64,000 bases of DNA from Congeria kusceri (taxonomy: Eukaryota > Mollusca > Bivalvia > Myida > Dreissenidae). The position numbers and the translations under genes are program-made. How positions within the stretch are numbered: the stretch's first letter is position 1; every line of letters begins with the position of its first letter. Where the stretch lies: the NCBI GenBank assembly GCA_027627225.1, contig CM051029.1:24136851-24200850 (forward strand), written 5' to 3'. Positions 23,891-37,189 of the stretch are shown piece by piece. Below the pieces are notes generated by a model. It had not been told where the DNA came from, made no database searches, and saw nothing but the letters and a program-made list of their open reading frames with translations.

Positions 23891-25079
23891 ATGGATCATC
23901 TAGACAGTTTTGAGTGTTACAGCAACGAAAATTCACAGGATGAACCATTTATTACACAGAACCGTTTTGTCATTCCACCATCGAGAAGTATCACTAACCA
24001 TGACAATATAAATAGGAAACGTTCTAGAGTAAACACAGGTGGTGAATGTAGGAGTGGTACAGTCATAACAAACCAACATGACTTTGAACATTTATCTTTG
24101 GATGCAAAAATGACAGAAATATTTAAACAAATGAAAAATGTTGAACACAAAGTGGATGAATGTTTACACAAAAATTATATCCATTGAAGAGTAATTATCT
24201 GATCACGACTCACGAATCAAACTCCTGGAATACACATCTATTGACATTGAGGCAAGGAGTCGAAGGAACAATCTCATATTTGGCGGGATCAGCGAACAGA
24301 GAGATGAAAACTGCCACAATGTCATAGCCCATTTCCTGGCTGAACAGCTCCAGCTAACCCCTTGTCCTCATATCCAGCGAGCACACCGTCTTGGAAGATT
24401 TTCTAAAGGTGCCACCAGAGGTATTATTGTGAACTTTCTGGACTATCAAAACACAGTTAATGTCCTCTCGGGTGCAAACCGGCTAAGAGGGTCTCATTTT
24501 AGCATCAACAGAGACTATCCAAAGGAAATACCTCAAGCACGGAAAGCACATTGGCCAAAATACAAGAAACTTCGCGAAAGTTATCCACGCAGCAAAGTCT
24601 CCATAGTCTTCCCTGCAAAAATGGTTGTAGACGGCCAGGTAGTCGACGACATATTACCTGACTGGAACGCGATCCTCCAGGGCAACAAAGTCTATGCTAA
24701 CTCACAAGCCTTCCAATCCAAGCAGGCACACTCCGAACCACATTCCCACATCAGGAACCTAAACGTTAATCCTCCTGTTGTCAACACAATCTCTGTCATC
24801 CCCAGAAACACAACAGTGCTCAACACTCCTGATACACCAGCCCAGAATGCTGAGCACATATCTAGGCGAACACAGTTCGTATCCCCTCATCCTTCGAGGC
24901 AAAACACTCGTAAACATCCGTCGGTATCTACTAGGACTCCCCTGAGCGCACAGTCCTCTGTGCAGGGGATACAACGTCCATGGGACACCTCTCGTACTGC
25001 TGAGTCTGTACAAAACCGGAATACTCCACATACGCCAAATTTGAACAGGGCTCCAGATGCCAGCAGCAATCCACACTAG
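23891..25079 (+). pseudogene. LINE ORF1 (RRM-type gag-like protein), frameshifted
   Basis: The ATG at 23891 starts 98 codons ending in a short amphipathic segment (MTEIFKQMKNVEHKVDE) that would begin the coiled coil. The frame breaks near 24180. The continuation in another frame gives RIKLLEYTSIDIEARSRR, then NNLIFGGI, IQRAHRLGRF and IIVNFLDYQNTVNVL, the pattern of L1-like ORF1 RRM domains that bind RNA. The C-terminal third, to 25079, is low-complexity and rich in Pro, Ser, Asn and His. In an intact element this protein would package the element RNA. Confidence 0.8.
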
Positions 25080-25109
25080 GCCAGAGGGGGGGTCGAATCA
25101 CTCTCTAAT

Positions 25110-27890
25110 CTGGAAGAGAAAAACATAAAATTAGGAACTTTAAACGTTAGTGGACTCAAGAAAAGACTCATCATTAGGTAATGATTGTGATATCTTAACT
25201 TTCAGAAATAAATCTACAATTGATTATGTAATTGCTTCATCTGATTGCTTTTACTTTCTCTCAGATTTTCATATCATTGAAACAGATTCACTATTCTCAG
25301 ATGGTCATAATGCCCTCACTTGGTCCATAAACATACCACACAGAAAATGCTCCAATATTTCCACCAAAAATCTAACTGACATGAATCAGAAATCAAAATG
25401 GATCACTGATTTGTCCAACCAATTTGTTAACAAGATTAACCTTAACATAATAGACCAAATACTCTTGCAAATGAACACTTACCCACAATCACAGCAGAAA
25501 ATTGAGCACCTAACCGATCAACTCCAATCAGTATTCCATCAAGCTTCCACCAGAACATACCCTGAAAATAAAAAAAACGATTTCATCATAATAGACCAGA
25601 AAACAATAAACCATGGTTTGGTCCTCAATGTTCTAAAGCACGAACAAATTATCATAGCGACAAAAATGACTGCACAAAAAACAAAACTATAGACAACAAA
25701 CAAAGAATTATCAATGCCAGTGAGCAATATAAACGCACCATGAACTACCACATTCATGCCAGCAAACATAACATGTCAAATAAACTTCTTTCCATGTCCG
25801 ACAAAAATCCTAAACAGTACTGGTCCTTTTAAAATAAACTCAAACCAAAAACTCAAGTTAAAACTAGACCAACATTAGATGAATTTCATGATCACTTCAA
25901 AGAAATTAATACCAGGAAAATCAATGACGATCGCTTCAATGACATAATCTCCCATCTACAAAATGACACAAGCAACAGGCTTAATACCACAATTACTAAA
26001 GAAGAAATAGAAAAATGTATCACAAAGCTTAACAATTCCAAAACACCTAGCCCATTTGACAATATGTTAAATGAGTATATCAAGTCAACTAAACATCTAC
26101 TTATGCCTGTTTACCATAAACTATTTAACTGTGTACTGAAAACAGGGTTCATTCCACAAAGCTGGCTCAATGGAATAATCATACCTATATTTAAAAACAA
26201 AGGTGACCCTAAAGATCCTAATAACTACCGACCAATTACTATCCTCAGTTGTCTAGGTAAACTTTTTACTTCCATACTCAATGAAAGATTAAACAAATTC
26301 CTTAACGGAAATAATATTTTAGATGAAAATCAAGCTGGATTTAGGAATTGCTACTCCTGCTCTGACCATATTTTTTACATTACATTCATTGATCGAAATA
26401 CTGAAAAAAAGAAAACAAAAACTATTCTGCGCCTTTATTGATTTTTCACAAGCCTTCGACAAGGTTTGGCGAATTGGCCTATGGCACAAACTTATTAAAC
26501 AAAATATAAATGGCAAGTTTCTACATTTAATTCAAAACATGTACAACAAATATCAAATCTAGTATCTCTATTAACGGCAATATTTCAGAAATCTTCATAT
26601 CAGAATTTGGCGTAAGACAAGGCGAAAATCTATCTCCAATTCTTTTCTCCATCTTCTTAAATGACCTTCAAACACATATGCACCTCAATGGCTCAATTGG
26701 CATAGAACTAGCAAATCCCCTGGATTTGTCTCTTTGGCTTAAACTACTTATTTTACTTTATGCTGATGACACTGTGTTTTTATCTGATTCAAAAACAGAC
26801 TTTCAAAATAGTTTAAACATCTTCTATAAATACTGTGATAACTGGCATTTAAAAATAAACCTTAGCAAAACAAAAATTGTAATATTTGGTGCAAGACAAC
26901 TACAAACTTCCATTTCACATTAGGTGACAACCCTGTAAAAATTACTGACCGTTACCACTATCTAGGCATTACCCTTTCCAGCAATGGTTCTTTCCTCAAT
27001 GCACGGAAACACTTAGCCGAGCAAGCAACAAAAGCAATGCACCTTCTATATACTAGAGCAAATAATGCAGAGCTACCTATTGATTTAATTCTTAAACTTT
27101 TCGACCACACTGTTTTACAAATTTTAATCTATGGCTCAAAAAATTTTGGTTTGGAAAATGTAGATATCTTGGAGAAAGTCCATAATAACTTTCTTAGAAA
27201 AAGTACGAATGCTCGGAAATCAACCCCTATGGCTTTTTTATATGGTGAACGTGGCAGATACCCTATAGCAATTAACATAAAAAGTCGCATGATCTCATTT
27301 TGGAATAGAATCTTAATAGGCAAAGATCAGAAATTATGAATTTGCCAAACTCAAATTTTAAATGGGCCAACAAAATGAAAGAAATCTTCACCTCAGTAAA
27401 CTTAAGTAACTTATGGGATAACCAATTCCTAACAACCCAAAATAATATCCACCGCTTAGTCAAAGCCAAATTATTAACCCAATTCAAAACCCAATGGCAC
27501 ACTCAACTACAGCAAACACATAAGGGACAAATATATACCAGTTTCAAACAAACTCCATCCTTTGAAGACTACTTTATAAAACTTACAAAAACTGAATATA
27601 CACACCTCTTTAAATTTAGAACTGCAAATCACTGGTTACCAGTTGAAACCGGTCGATACGATGGAACCCCATTTGAGGAAAGAATATGCAGACTTTGTAA
27701 CTCTGGTCAAGTTAGCTCCGAACATCACTATCTACTAAACTGCGATTTCTTTAAATCTGAAAGAGAACAATTCTTAGGACATGATCTTTATGATGCTACT
27801 CGTATCACAATACTAACATCTAATTCCTTACAACTATTACAGAATACAAGCAAATATATTCGCTTCATTTTCAGAAAGTGTAAGCGATAG
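25110..27890 (+). pseudogene. LINE ORF2 (endonuclease-RT), internally deleted and frameshifted
   Basis: Just after ORF1 the sequence reads KLGTLNVSGLKKRL, the usual N-terminus of an AP-type endonuclease. It then jumps directly into the end of that domain (GNDCDILTFRNKSTIDYVIA), so several hundred bases, including the catalytic core, are deleted. Downstream pieces in shifting frames give the RT: NYRPITILSCLGKLF, FCAFIDFSQAFDKVW and the catalytic LLYADDTVF. The C-terminal segment (27336-27890) has a C-x2-C-x9-H-x4-C motif (CRLCNSGQ...HYLLNC). At least five frame breaks are seen relative to copy 2. Confidence 0.85.
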
Positions 27891-28623
27891 CAAGTTATCT
27901 ATTTAACTACCTGTATTTACCAATGCCACCAGCTATACACCAACTTTAATATTGTAGTTTGTAACAATACTGTCTTTATTTCAATATATTTTTATTGTTA
28001 ACAGCATAACATATTTACCTGTTATCTCAATATAAGTGACCGTTTACGCTTGGGTATATATCAAAATATTTGTCTGGTCACAAATGTATATATTTTTGCA
28101 TGTATATACTAATCACATTATTTACTTTAATTAGAAATATATGCATGTAAATATAAACTGTGCAATGTAAATAATAGCTTCATTCTGTATTTGTACCAAA
28201 TGATAACTGCATAATTATATGTCAATATTAACGTAAGATTGCTATATACTTATACTCATATAACAGAAATAATTGCTGCATTATATAAGAGTAGTACAAA
28301 ATGGTACCACTCAAGTACACATGTTAACATTTTAAATACTTTTGCCTCCTATATTGAAACTATATTTCAATTAACGCAATGGAAACACATGTTGCACTCT
28401 AAATGAGTACAACTGATATCTATATTTTACCTACAATATTGTTACTTTATCCTAATTAATCTATCAGAACTAGTACATAAATTAATAATTATACTTTTGT
28501 TACTTTCATTTAAACTTATCCAGCACACAAATTATAATTTGCTTTTGCCCGATCAGAAATTTAATGTTAACCCCGCAGATAACGGCATTCTCATTGTAAT
28601 CCTGCAATGCAAAGCTGATTAGA
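27891..28623 (+). other. LINE copy 1 3' untranslated region
   Basis: It is shared in inverted orientation with 50713-51452. The last shared bases are gattagag at 28616-28623, after which the tandem array starts. Confidence 0.8.
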
Positions 28624-30374
28624 GGTTACGCATGCGCAAATGCATTCCTTCATTGTTACATATAAAATATTCAATGTTTGATCTCAATTTGCACCATGAC
28701 CAAGCGACTTCCCAATATATCACCATACATTGTTGGAAAGATAAGGCCATAACCTTTTGAAAAAACAGCACGTCAAAAATTTCTATACGTTGTAACTGAA
28801 AATATTTACCTTAGAATAAACACACCGGTTTTGACAGGCATGGGGGCTGCCATTTTGTGTATGAATACATGGGCCAAAAGTTATAAAGCTGGGAGCCATT
28901 TAAGATAAAGTAGTGCCCAAAACTGTCTTTTTTTCTTATTTCCTACATATATACCTTTAAATTGATACCAAAACATATCATTTAAACTGTATTTTAAAAA
29001 TCATATGCATTATACACTGAACCCTATGTGTGTATTATCTAACTGACAGCATGTAACCCTGAGGATGTTCCGTTTTGGGGTAATTAGACCTTTAAGAGAA
29101 CCCAACCCTTTCAAATATTAATAAAAACCACAATTTTCATCAATCTGATCTATTTCGAGAAAGAACATGAAGTCCTATTACACTGGTTTAAAGATTTATT
29201 GGAAAACAATAAAATTGAAAATGTCTCATATAATGGTGTTTTGTGGCAAAAATTTAGACGGAAAAAAATGTACTTGGGTACATCTGGAAAACATGATTTT
29301 AACTCAGAATTAAGCATAAGTTTGAGTTTTAATAGGCATAGCAGTCACAATATATAAAGTCAGAAGTGAAAACAATCTTCATCTGCATTCTAAATGTTAC
29401 AGAATAGGTTTTTAGTCCATTTTGAACACAATTTTGTTTTAAGTTTCTGCATTTTTGGGGGTAAAATCCAAATAAATGTAGCATTTCAGATGCCATTTGA
29501 CCCCAGAAAAGGGTTTGTTTACATAACAATCAACAGATTTGACCTCCTGTCACACAACAAAAAAAGAATTTGACCCCAAAATGTAAATGCCAGATATTAA
29601 TTAACAGTTTTCTTTCACACCTCAGCCTGTGGGTGAGGTCAGCCGCTTGCAATCTTCAATCTGTTTCAGGTACTCTTTGCTGTGTAATCTGTGAAAATAA
29701 AAAGGTTTTCTGTGCATGTTTACTCAATATTGTGATTACTAGTGTAACTTAGATACAATAAGTGTACATATACAATAGTTTTTTTGTATTGCGATAAGGC
29801 TAGTCGCTATGCCGGCTTCACATTGTCGAGCTCACGTGCGAACAGTCCAGTTCAAAAACGGGTTGGAGAGTCCCAACAAGAGTTAAACTCTTGCCTTTCC
29901 TACTGGTGTTGATGAGAAGTATGCCAGGCTGGAAAAGAAGTCATTAGATAGTAGAATACATGCCAATAATCATGTACTAACCTTCAAAGATACCGATGGT
30001 ACGGACACGACTGTGTCAGCTTTGCGGACCCGCCCCAACGCTCCAGTGTAGTTGCAAAGTTCAGTAGTTTTGATGACTCGTCACTTCACCCAGACTTGTA
30101 TACCAATGAGATGATGGTTCCGGCTGAGGTCCTGGTTCTTTTCATCACTGCATTTAAAAAACATACTCAAATTAAACCAAACTGTGATGGTGATTTAAAT
30201 TTTGATGCCGCTAACTCCATTAGGTGGGGTATGGGTATACGTGGGCCCCTAAAGTGTTTTATGCATGTATTTCATGTATTTTTCAGCTGAAAGCCTGATC
30301 TAAGTACAATTATAAAATAAAATATGAACTAAATAGGATCTGTAATCTTTGCAAATTGGGAAAATTGGTATTAT

Positions 30375-30773
30375 TCAAAGTAGGCAGGTCTGACGGTCAT
30401 CATGGACAATGCATCGGTAAGAGCGGACACGAACTTTGCGGTCATTATTAACAGTTACAGGTTCTAAAACTAAATGATACGGATTGCAACACAAAGTATT
30501 ATGACATAAATAATATAATTGTTGAGATTCGTGCAAATAATTGTCAAAATGAAACTGAAAAACAACACGGTGAGCACAATGGGTCTTGGATGGTGACTCT
30601 GGTGGACATTTTGCTTTAACTTTCACATATCTACTCCCCTCATGTCCACTAGAGCAACCATCCCATAAAATACAGTCTTTAATGGGGTCAAGTTGGCATC
30701 TGGCAGTGATTCTCTTAATTACAGTGCATCCATTTTCAAAATTTTTGAAGACGACAAATCTTACCGGAAGTTC
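30375..30773 (-). pseudogene. His-Me finger homing-endonuclease-like ORF, array unit 1
   Basis: The frame is open from just after a TAA (30774-30776) to 30375, 132 codons without an ATG start in frame. The C-terminal half carries the zinc-binding-loop pattern of I-PpoI-type His-Me finger nucleases: LCHNTLCCNPYHLVLEP, then a conserved NND, then C-I-V-H and TCLL. The residue before LCHN, the general-base histidine of the family (HLCHN), is tyrosine here (YYLCHN). An upstream GCILW-like segment (DCILWDGCSSGHEGSRY) matches the start of the fold. It is probably inactive. Confidence 0.7.
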
Positions 30774-31275
30774 TTAAAGGTTACGCATGCGCAAATGAAT
30801 TCCTTCATTTTTACATATAAAATAATCAATGTTTGATCTCAATTTTCACCATGACCAAGCGACTTCCCAATATATCACCATACATTGTTGGAAAGATAAG
30901 GCCATAGCCTTTTAAAAAAACAGCACGTCAAAAATTTCTATACGTCGTAACTCAAAATATTTACCTTAGAATAAACACACCGGTTTTGACTGGCATGGGG
31001 GCTGCCATTTTGTGCATGAATACATGGGCCAAAAGTTATGAAGCTGGGAACCATTTAAGATAAAGTAGTGCCTAAAACTGTCTTTGTTTCTTATTTCCTA
31101 CATATATACCTTTAAATTGATACCGAAACATATCATTTAAACTGTATTTAAAAAATCATATGCATTATACACTGAACCCTATGTGTGTATTATCTGACAG
31201 CATGTAACCCTGAGGATGTGACTTCCGTTTTGGTGTAATTTGACCTTTAAAAGAACCAAACCCTTTCACATTTGA

Positions 31276-31479
31276 ATACAAACCACCATTTTCATAAGTC
31301 TGATCTATTTCGATAAGGAACATGAAGTCCTATCACACTGGTATAAGGATTTATTGGAAAATGAAAGGTTGAAAATACCACATATAAAGGCGTTTCGAGA
31401 CAAGAATTTCGACAGAAAACATGTACTTAGGTACATCTTGGAAAACATTATTTCAACTCAGAAGTTAGCACAACTTTGA
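31276..31479 (+). other. Conserved open segment P1 in each array unit (possible exon)
   Basis: In unit 2 the plus strand is open from 31276 and, after an acceptor-like 'ttttcataag', reads LIYFDKEHEVLSHWYKDLLE and on to KHVLRYILENIISTQKLAQL followed by TGA. Counterparts begin with the same ctgatctatttcga at 33452, 35565 and 37677 and are also open. Unit 1 (near 29139) is diverged in sequence yet still open past the same point, with a different C-terminus. The charged, helix-like composition looks like protein, but no family is recognised. Without a start codon it would have to be an internal or last exon. Confidence 0.4.
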
Positions 31480-32029
31480 GTTTTAATAGGCTTGGACGAC
31501 ATAATATATAATATCAGAAGTGAAACCAATCTCCATTAGCATTCAGAATTTTATAGAATAGGTTTTTAATCCCTTTTGAACAATTTGTTTTTAAGTTTCT
31601 GCATTTTTGGAGGTAAAATCCATATAAATGTAGCATTTCAGATGCCATTTGACCCCCACAGTGGGTTTGTGTACATAACAATCAACATATTTGACCTCCT
31701 GTCACACAACAAAAAAAGAATTTGACCCCAAAATGTAAATGCCAGATATTAATTAGCAGTTTTCTGTCACACCTGAGCCTGTGGGTGAGGTCAGCCGCTT
31801 GCAATCTTCAATCTGTTTCAGGTACTCTTTGCTATGTAATCTGTGAAAATAAAAAGGTTTTCTGTGCATGTTTACTCAATATTGTGATTACTAGTGTAAC
31901 TTAGATACAATAAGTGTACATATACAATAGTTATTTTGTATTGCGATAAGGCTAGTCGCTATGCCGGCTTCACATTGGCGAGCTCACGTGCGAACAGTCC
32001 AGTTCAAAAACGGGTTTGAGAGTCCCAAC

Positions 32030-32442
32030 AAGAGTTAAACTCTTGTCTTTCCTACTGGTGTTGATGAGAAGTATGCCAGGCTGGAAAAGAAGTCATTAGA
32101 TAGTAGAATACATGCCAATAATCATGTACTAACCTTCAAAGATACTGATGGTACGGACACGACTGTGTCAGCTTTGCGGACCCGCCCCAACGCTCCAGTG
32201 CAGTTGCAAAGTTCAGTAGTTTTGATGACTCGTCACTTCACCCAGACTTGTATACCAATGAGATGATGGTTCCGGCTGAGGTCCTGGTTCTTTTCATCAC
32301 TGCATTTAAAAAACATACTCAAATTAAACCAAACTGTGATGGTGATTTAAATTTTGATGCCGCTAACTCCATTAGGTGGGGTCTGGGTATGCGTGGGCCC
32401 CTAAAGTGTTTTATGCATGTATTTCATGTATTTTTCAGCTGA
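32030..32442 (+). other. Conserved open segments P2 in each array unit (unknown coding remnant)
   Basis: In unit 2 one frame reads KYARLEKKSLDSRIHANNHV and TFKDTDGTDTTVSALRTRP. A second frame, from 32203, reads KFSSFDDSSLHPDLYTNEMM and LNFDAANSIRWG, ending at 32442 in tttttcag. The two frames overlap with a shift near 32200. They look like one gene interrupted by a frameshift or a missed intron. Equivalent segments lie near 29878-30290, 34182-34594, 36294-36706 and 38406-38818. Unit 1 has a TAG where the others have CAG. No family is recognised. Confidence 0.35.
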
Positions 32443-32526
32443 AAGCCTGATCTAAGTACAATTATAAAATAAAATATGAACTAAATAGGATCTGTAATCT
32501 TTGCAAATTGGGAAAATTGGTATTAT

Positions 32527-32925
32527 TCAAAGTAGGCAGGTCGGACGGTCATCATGGACAATGCATCGGTTAGAGCGGACACGAACTTTGCGGTCATTAT
32601 TAACAGTTACAGGTTCTAAAACTAAATGATACGGATTGCAACACAAAGTATTATGACATAAATAAGATAATTGTTGAGATTCGTGCACATAATTGTCGAA
32701 ATGAAACTGAAAAACAACACGGTGAGCACAATGGGTCTTGGATGGTGACTCTGGTGGACATTTTGCTTTAACTTTCACATATCTACTCCCCTCATGTCCA
32801 CTAGAGCAACCATCCCATAAAATACAGCCTTTAGTGGGGTCAAGTTGGCATCTGGCTGTGATTCTCTTAATTACAGTGCATCCATTTTCAAAAATTTTGA
32901 AGACGACAAATCTTACCGGAAGTTC
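32527..32925 (-). pseudogene. His-Me finger homing-endonuclease-like ORF, array unit 2
   Basis: It has the same layout as the unit 1 ORF, differing at a few residues. The catalytic position is Tyr (SYLCHN). The in-frame ATG three codons upstream (cgcATGcgt) is cut off by TAA, as in units 1, 3 and 4. Confidence 0.7.
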
Positions 32926-34678
32926 TTAAAGGTTACGCATGCGCAAATGAATTCCTTCATTGTTACATATAAAATAATCAATGTTGGATCTCAATTTTCA
33001 CCATGACCAAGCGACTTCCCAATATATCACCATACATTGTTGGAAAGATAAGGCCATAACCTTTTGAAAAAACAGCACGTCAAAAATTTCTATACGTCGT
33101 AACTCAAAATATTTACGTTAGAATAAACACACCGGTTTTGACTGGCATGGGGGCTGCCATTTTGTGCATGAATACATGGGCCAAAAGTTATGAAGCTGGG
33201 AACCATTTAAGATAAAGTAGTGCCTAAAACTGTCTTTTTTTCTTATTTCCTACATATATACCTTTAAATTGATACCAAAACATATCATTTAAACTGTATT
33301 TAAAAAATCATATGCATTATACACTGAACCCTATGTGTGTATTATCTGACAGAATGTAACCCTGAGGATGTGAATTCCGTTTTGGTGTAATTTGACCTTT
33401 AAAAGAACCAAACCCTTTCACATTTGAATACAAACCACCATTTTCATAAGTCTGATCTATTTCGAGGAAGAACATGAAGTCCTATCACACTGGTATAAGG
33501 ATTTATTGGAAAAAGTAAGGTTGAAAATACCACATATAAAGGCGTTTCGAGACAAGAATTTCGACAGAAAACATGTACTTAGGTACATCTTGGAACACAT
33601 TATTTCAACTCAGAAGTTAGCACAACTTTGAGTTTTAATAGGCATGGACGACATAATATATAATATCAGAAGTGAAAACAATCTCCATTAGCATTCAAAA
33701 TTTTATAGAATAGGTTTTTAATCCCTTTTGAACAATTTTTTTTTAAGTTTCTGCATTTTTGGAGGTAAAATCCATATAAATGTAGCATTTCAAATGCCAT
33801 TTGACCCCCAAAAAGGGTTTGTTTACATAACAATCAACATATTTGACCTCCTGTCACACAACAAAAAAAGAATTTGACCCCAAAATGTAAATGCCAGATA
33901 TTAATTAACAGTTTTCTGTCACACCTGAGCCTGTGGGTGAGGTTAGCCGCTTGCAATCTTCAATCTGTTTCAGGTACTCTTTGCTGTGTAATCTGTGAAA
34001 ATAAAAAGGTTTTCTGTGCATGTTTACTCAATATTGTGATTACTAGTGTAACTTAGATACAATAAGTGTACATATACAATAGTATTTTTGTATTGCGATA
34101 AGGCTAGTCGCTATGCCGGCTTCACATTGGCGAGCTCACGTGCGAACAGTCCAGTTCAAAAACGGGTTGGAGAGTCCCAACAAGAGTTAAACTCTTGCCT
34201 TTCCTACTGGTGTTGATGAGAAGTATGCCAGGCTGGAAAAGAAGTCATTAGATAGTAGAATACATGCCAATAATCATGTACTAACCTTCAAAGATACTGA
34301 TGGTACGGACACGACTGTGTCAGCTTTGCGGACCCGCCCCAACGCTCCAGTGCAGTTGCAAAGTTCAGTAGTTTTGATGACTCGTCACTTCACCCAGACT
34401 TGTATACCAATGAGATGATGGTTCCGGCTGAGGTCCTGGTTCTTTTCATCACTGCATTTAAAAAACATACTCAAATTAAACCAAACTGTGATGGTGATTT
34501 AAATTTTGATGCCGCTAACTCCATTAGGTGGGGTCTGGGTATGCGTGGGCCCCTAAAGTGTTTTATGCATGTATTTCATGTATTTTTCAGCTGAAAGCCT
34601 GATCTAAGTACAATTATAAAATAAAATATGAACTAAATAGGATCTGTAATCTTTGCAAATTGGGAAAATTGGTATTAT

Positions 34679-35077
34679 TCAAAGTAGGCATGTCGGACGG
34701 TCATCATGGACAATGCATCGGTTAGAGCGGACACGAACTTTGCGGTCATTATTAACAGTTACAGGTTCTAAAACTAAATGATACGGATTGCAACACGAAG
34801 TATTATGACATAAATAAGATAATTGTTGAGATTCGTGCACATAATTGTCGAAATGAAACTGAAAAACAACACGGTGAGCACAATGGGTCTTGGATGGTGA
34901 CTCTGGTGGACATTTTGCTTTAACTTTCACATATCTACTCCCCTCATGTCCACTAGAGCAACCATCCCATAAAATACAGCCTTTAATGGGGTCAAGTTGG
35001 CATCTGGCAGTGATTCTCTTAATTACAGTGCATCCATTTTCAAAAATTTTGAAGACGACAAATCTTACCGGAAGTTC
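34679..35077 (-). pseudogene. His-Me finger homing-endonuclease-like ORF, array unit 3
   Basis: The catalytic position is Tyr (SYLCHNTSCCNPYHL). It shares the TSCC variant with unit 5, where units 1, 2 and 4 have TLCC. The zinc ligands C, C and H of the first site are kept. Confidence 0.7.
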
Positions 35078-36790
35078 TTAAAGGTTACGCATGCGCAAAT
35101 GAATTCCTTCATTGTTACATATAAAATAATCAATGTTTGATCTCAATTTTCACCATGACCAAGCGACTTCCCAATATATCACCATACATTGTTGGAAAGA
35201 TAAGGCCATAACCTTTTGAAAAAACAGCACGTCAAAAATTTCTATACGTCGTAACTCAAAATATTTACCTTAGAATAAACACACCGGTTTTGACTGGCAT
35301 GGGGGCTGCCATTTTGTGCATGAATACATGGGCCAAAAGTTATGAAGCTGGGAACCATTTAAGATAAAGTAGTGCCTAAAACTGTCTTTTTTTCTTATTT
35401 CCTACATATATACCTTTAAATTGATACCAAAACATATCATTTAAACTGTATTTAAAAAATCATATGCATTATACACTGAACCCTATGTGTGTATTATCTG
35501 TAATTTGAACTTTAAAAGAACCAAACCCTTTCACATTTGAATACAAACCACCATTTTCATAAGTCTGATCTATTTCGAGAAAGAACATGAAGTCCTATCA
35601 CACTGGTATAAGGATTTATTGGAAAAAGTAAGGTTGAAAATACCACATATAAAGGCGTTTCGAGACAAGAATTTCGACAGAAAACATGTACTTAGGTACA
35701 TCTTGGAAAACAACATTTCAACTCAGAAGTTAGCACAACTTTGAGTTTTAATAGGCATGGACGACATAATATATAATATCAGAAGTGAAAACAATCTCCA
35801 TTAGCATTCAAAATTTTATAGAATAGGTTTTTAATCCCTTTTGAACAATTTATTTTTAAGTTTCTGCATTTTTGGAGGTAAAATCCATATAAATGTAGCA
35901 TTTCAGATGCCATTTGAACCCCACAATGGGTTTGTTTACATAACAATCAACATATTTGACCTTCTGTCACACAACAAATAAAGAATTTGACCCCAAAATG
36001 TAAATGCCAGATATTAATTAGCAGTTTTCTGTCACACCTGAGCCTGTGGGTGAGGTCAGCCGCTTGCAATCTTCAATCTGTTTCAGGTACTCTTTGCTAT
36101 GTAATCTGTGAAAATAAAAAGGTTTTCTGTGCATGTTTACTCAATATTGTGATTACTTGTGTAACTTAGATACAATAAGTGTACATATACAATAGTTTTT
36201 TTGTATTGCGATAAGGCTAGTCGCTATGCCGGCTTCACATTGGCGAGCTCACGTGCGAACAGTCCAGTTCAAAAACGGGTTTGAGATCCCAACAAGAGTT
36301 AAACTCTTGCCTTTCCTACTGGTGTTGATGAGAAGTATGCCAGGCTGGAAAAGAAGTCATTAGATAGTAGAATACATGCCAATAATCATGTACTAACCTT
36401 CAAAGATACTGATGGTACGGACACGACTGTGTCAGCTTTGCGGACCCGCCCCATCGCTCCAGTGCTGTTGCAAAGTTCAGTAGTTTTGATGACTCGTCAC
36501 TTCACCCAGACTTGTATACCAATGAGATGATGGTTCCGGCTGAGGTCCTGGTTCTTTTCATCACTGCATTTAAAAAACATACTCAAATTAAACCAAACTG
36601 TGATGGTGATTTAAATTTTGATGCCGCTAACTCCATTAGGTGGGGTCTGGGTATGCGTGGGCCCCTAAAGTGTTTTATGCATGTATTTCATGTATTTTTC
36701 AGCTGAAAGCCTGATCTAAGTACAATTATAAAATAAAATATGAACTAAATAGGATCTGTAATCTTTGCAAATTGGGAAAATTGGTATTAT

Positions 36791-37189
36791 TCAAAGTAGG
36801 CAGGTCGGACGGTCATCATGGACAATGCATCGGTTAGAGCGGACACGAACTTTGCGGTCATTATTAACAGTTACAGGTTCTAAAACTAAATGATACGGAT
36901 TGCAACACAAAGTATTATGACATAAATAAGATAATTGTTGAGATTCGTGCACATAATTGTCGAAATGAAACTGAAAAACAACACGGTGAGCACAATGGGT
37001 CTTGGATGGTGACTCTGGTGGACATTTTGCTTTAACTTTCACATATCTACTCCCCTCATGTCCACTAGAGCAACCATCCCATAAAATACAGCCTTTAATG
37101 GGGTCAAGTTGGCATCTGGCAGTGAGTCTCTTAATTACAGTGCATCCATTTTCAAAAATTTTGAAGACGACAAATCTTGCCGGAAGTTC
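36791..37189 (-). pseudogene. His-Me finger homing-endonuclease-like ORF, array unit 4
   Basis: The catalytic position is Tyr (SYLCHNTLCC). The unit carries the 40-bp deletion shared with unit 5, outside this ORF. Confidence 0.7.

Larger units (their letters stand above)
23760..28623 (+). mobile_element. Non-LTR retrotransposon, copy 1 (broken)
   Basis: It contains a two-ORF LINE: ORF1 with an RRM-like gag domain and ORF2 with an endonuclease start, reverse transcriptase and a C-terminal CCHC motif. The 5' limit is not defined; 23760 is an estimate. The 3' limit is taken from the last bases shared with copy 2 (gcaaagctgattagag). No poly-A tail is visible. The element is dead: ORF1 is frameshifted, most of the endonuclease is deleted, and ORF2 has several frame breaks. 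The clade is not assigned. Copy 2 lies at 50713-54340 on the other strand. Confidence 0.9.

Noticed and set aside
29570..29752. 60-codon frame repeated in all array units (CVICENKKVFCACLL...)
   Set aside because: It is preserved because the units are near-identical; cysteine spacing fits no known finger and the frame has no other coding sign.
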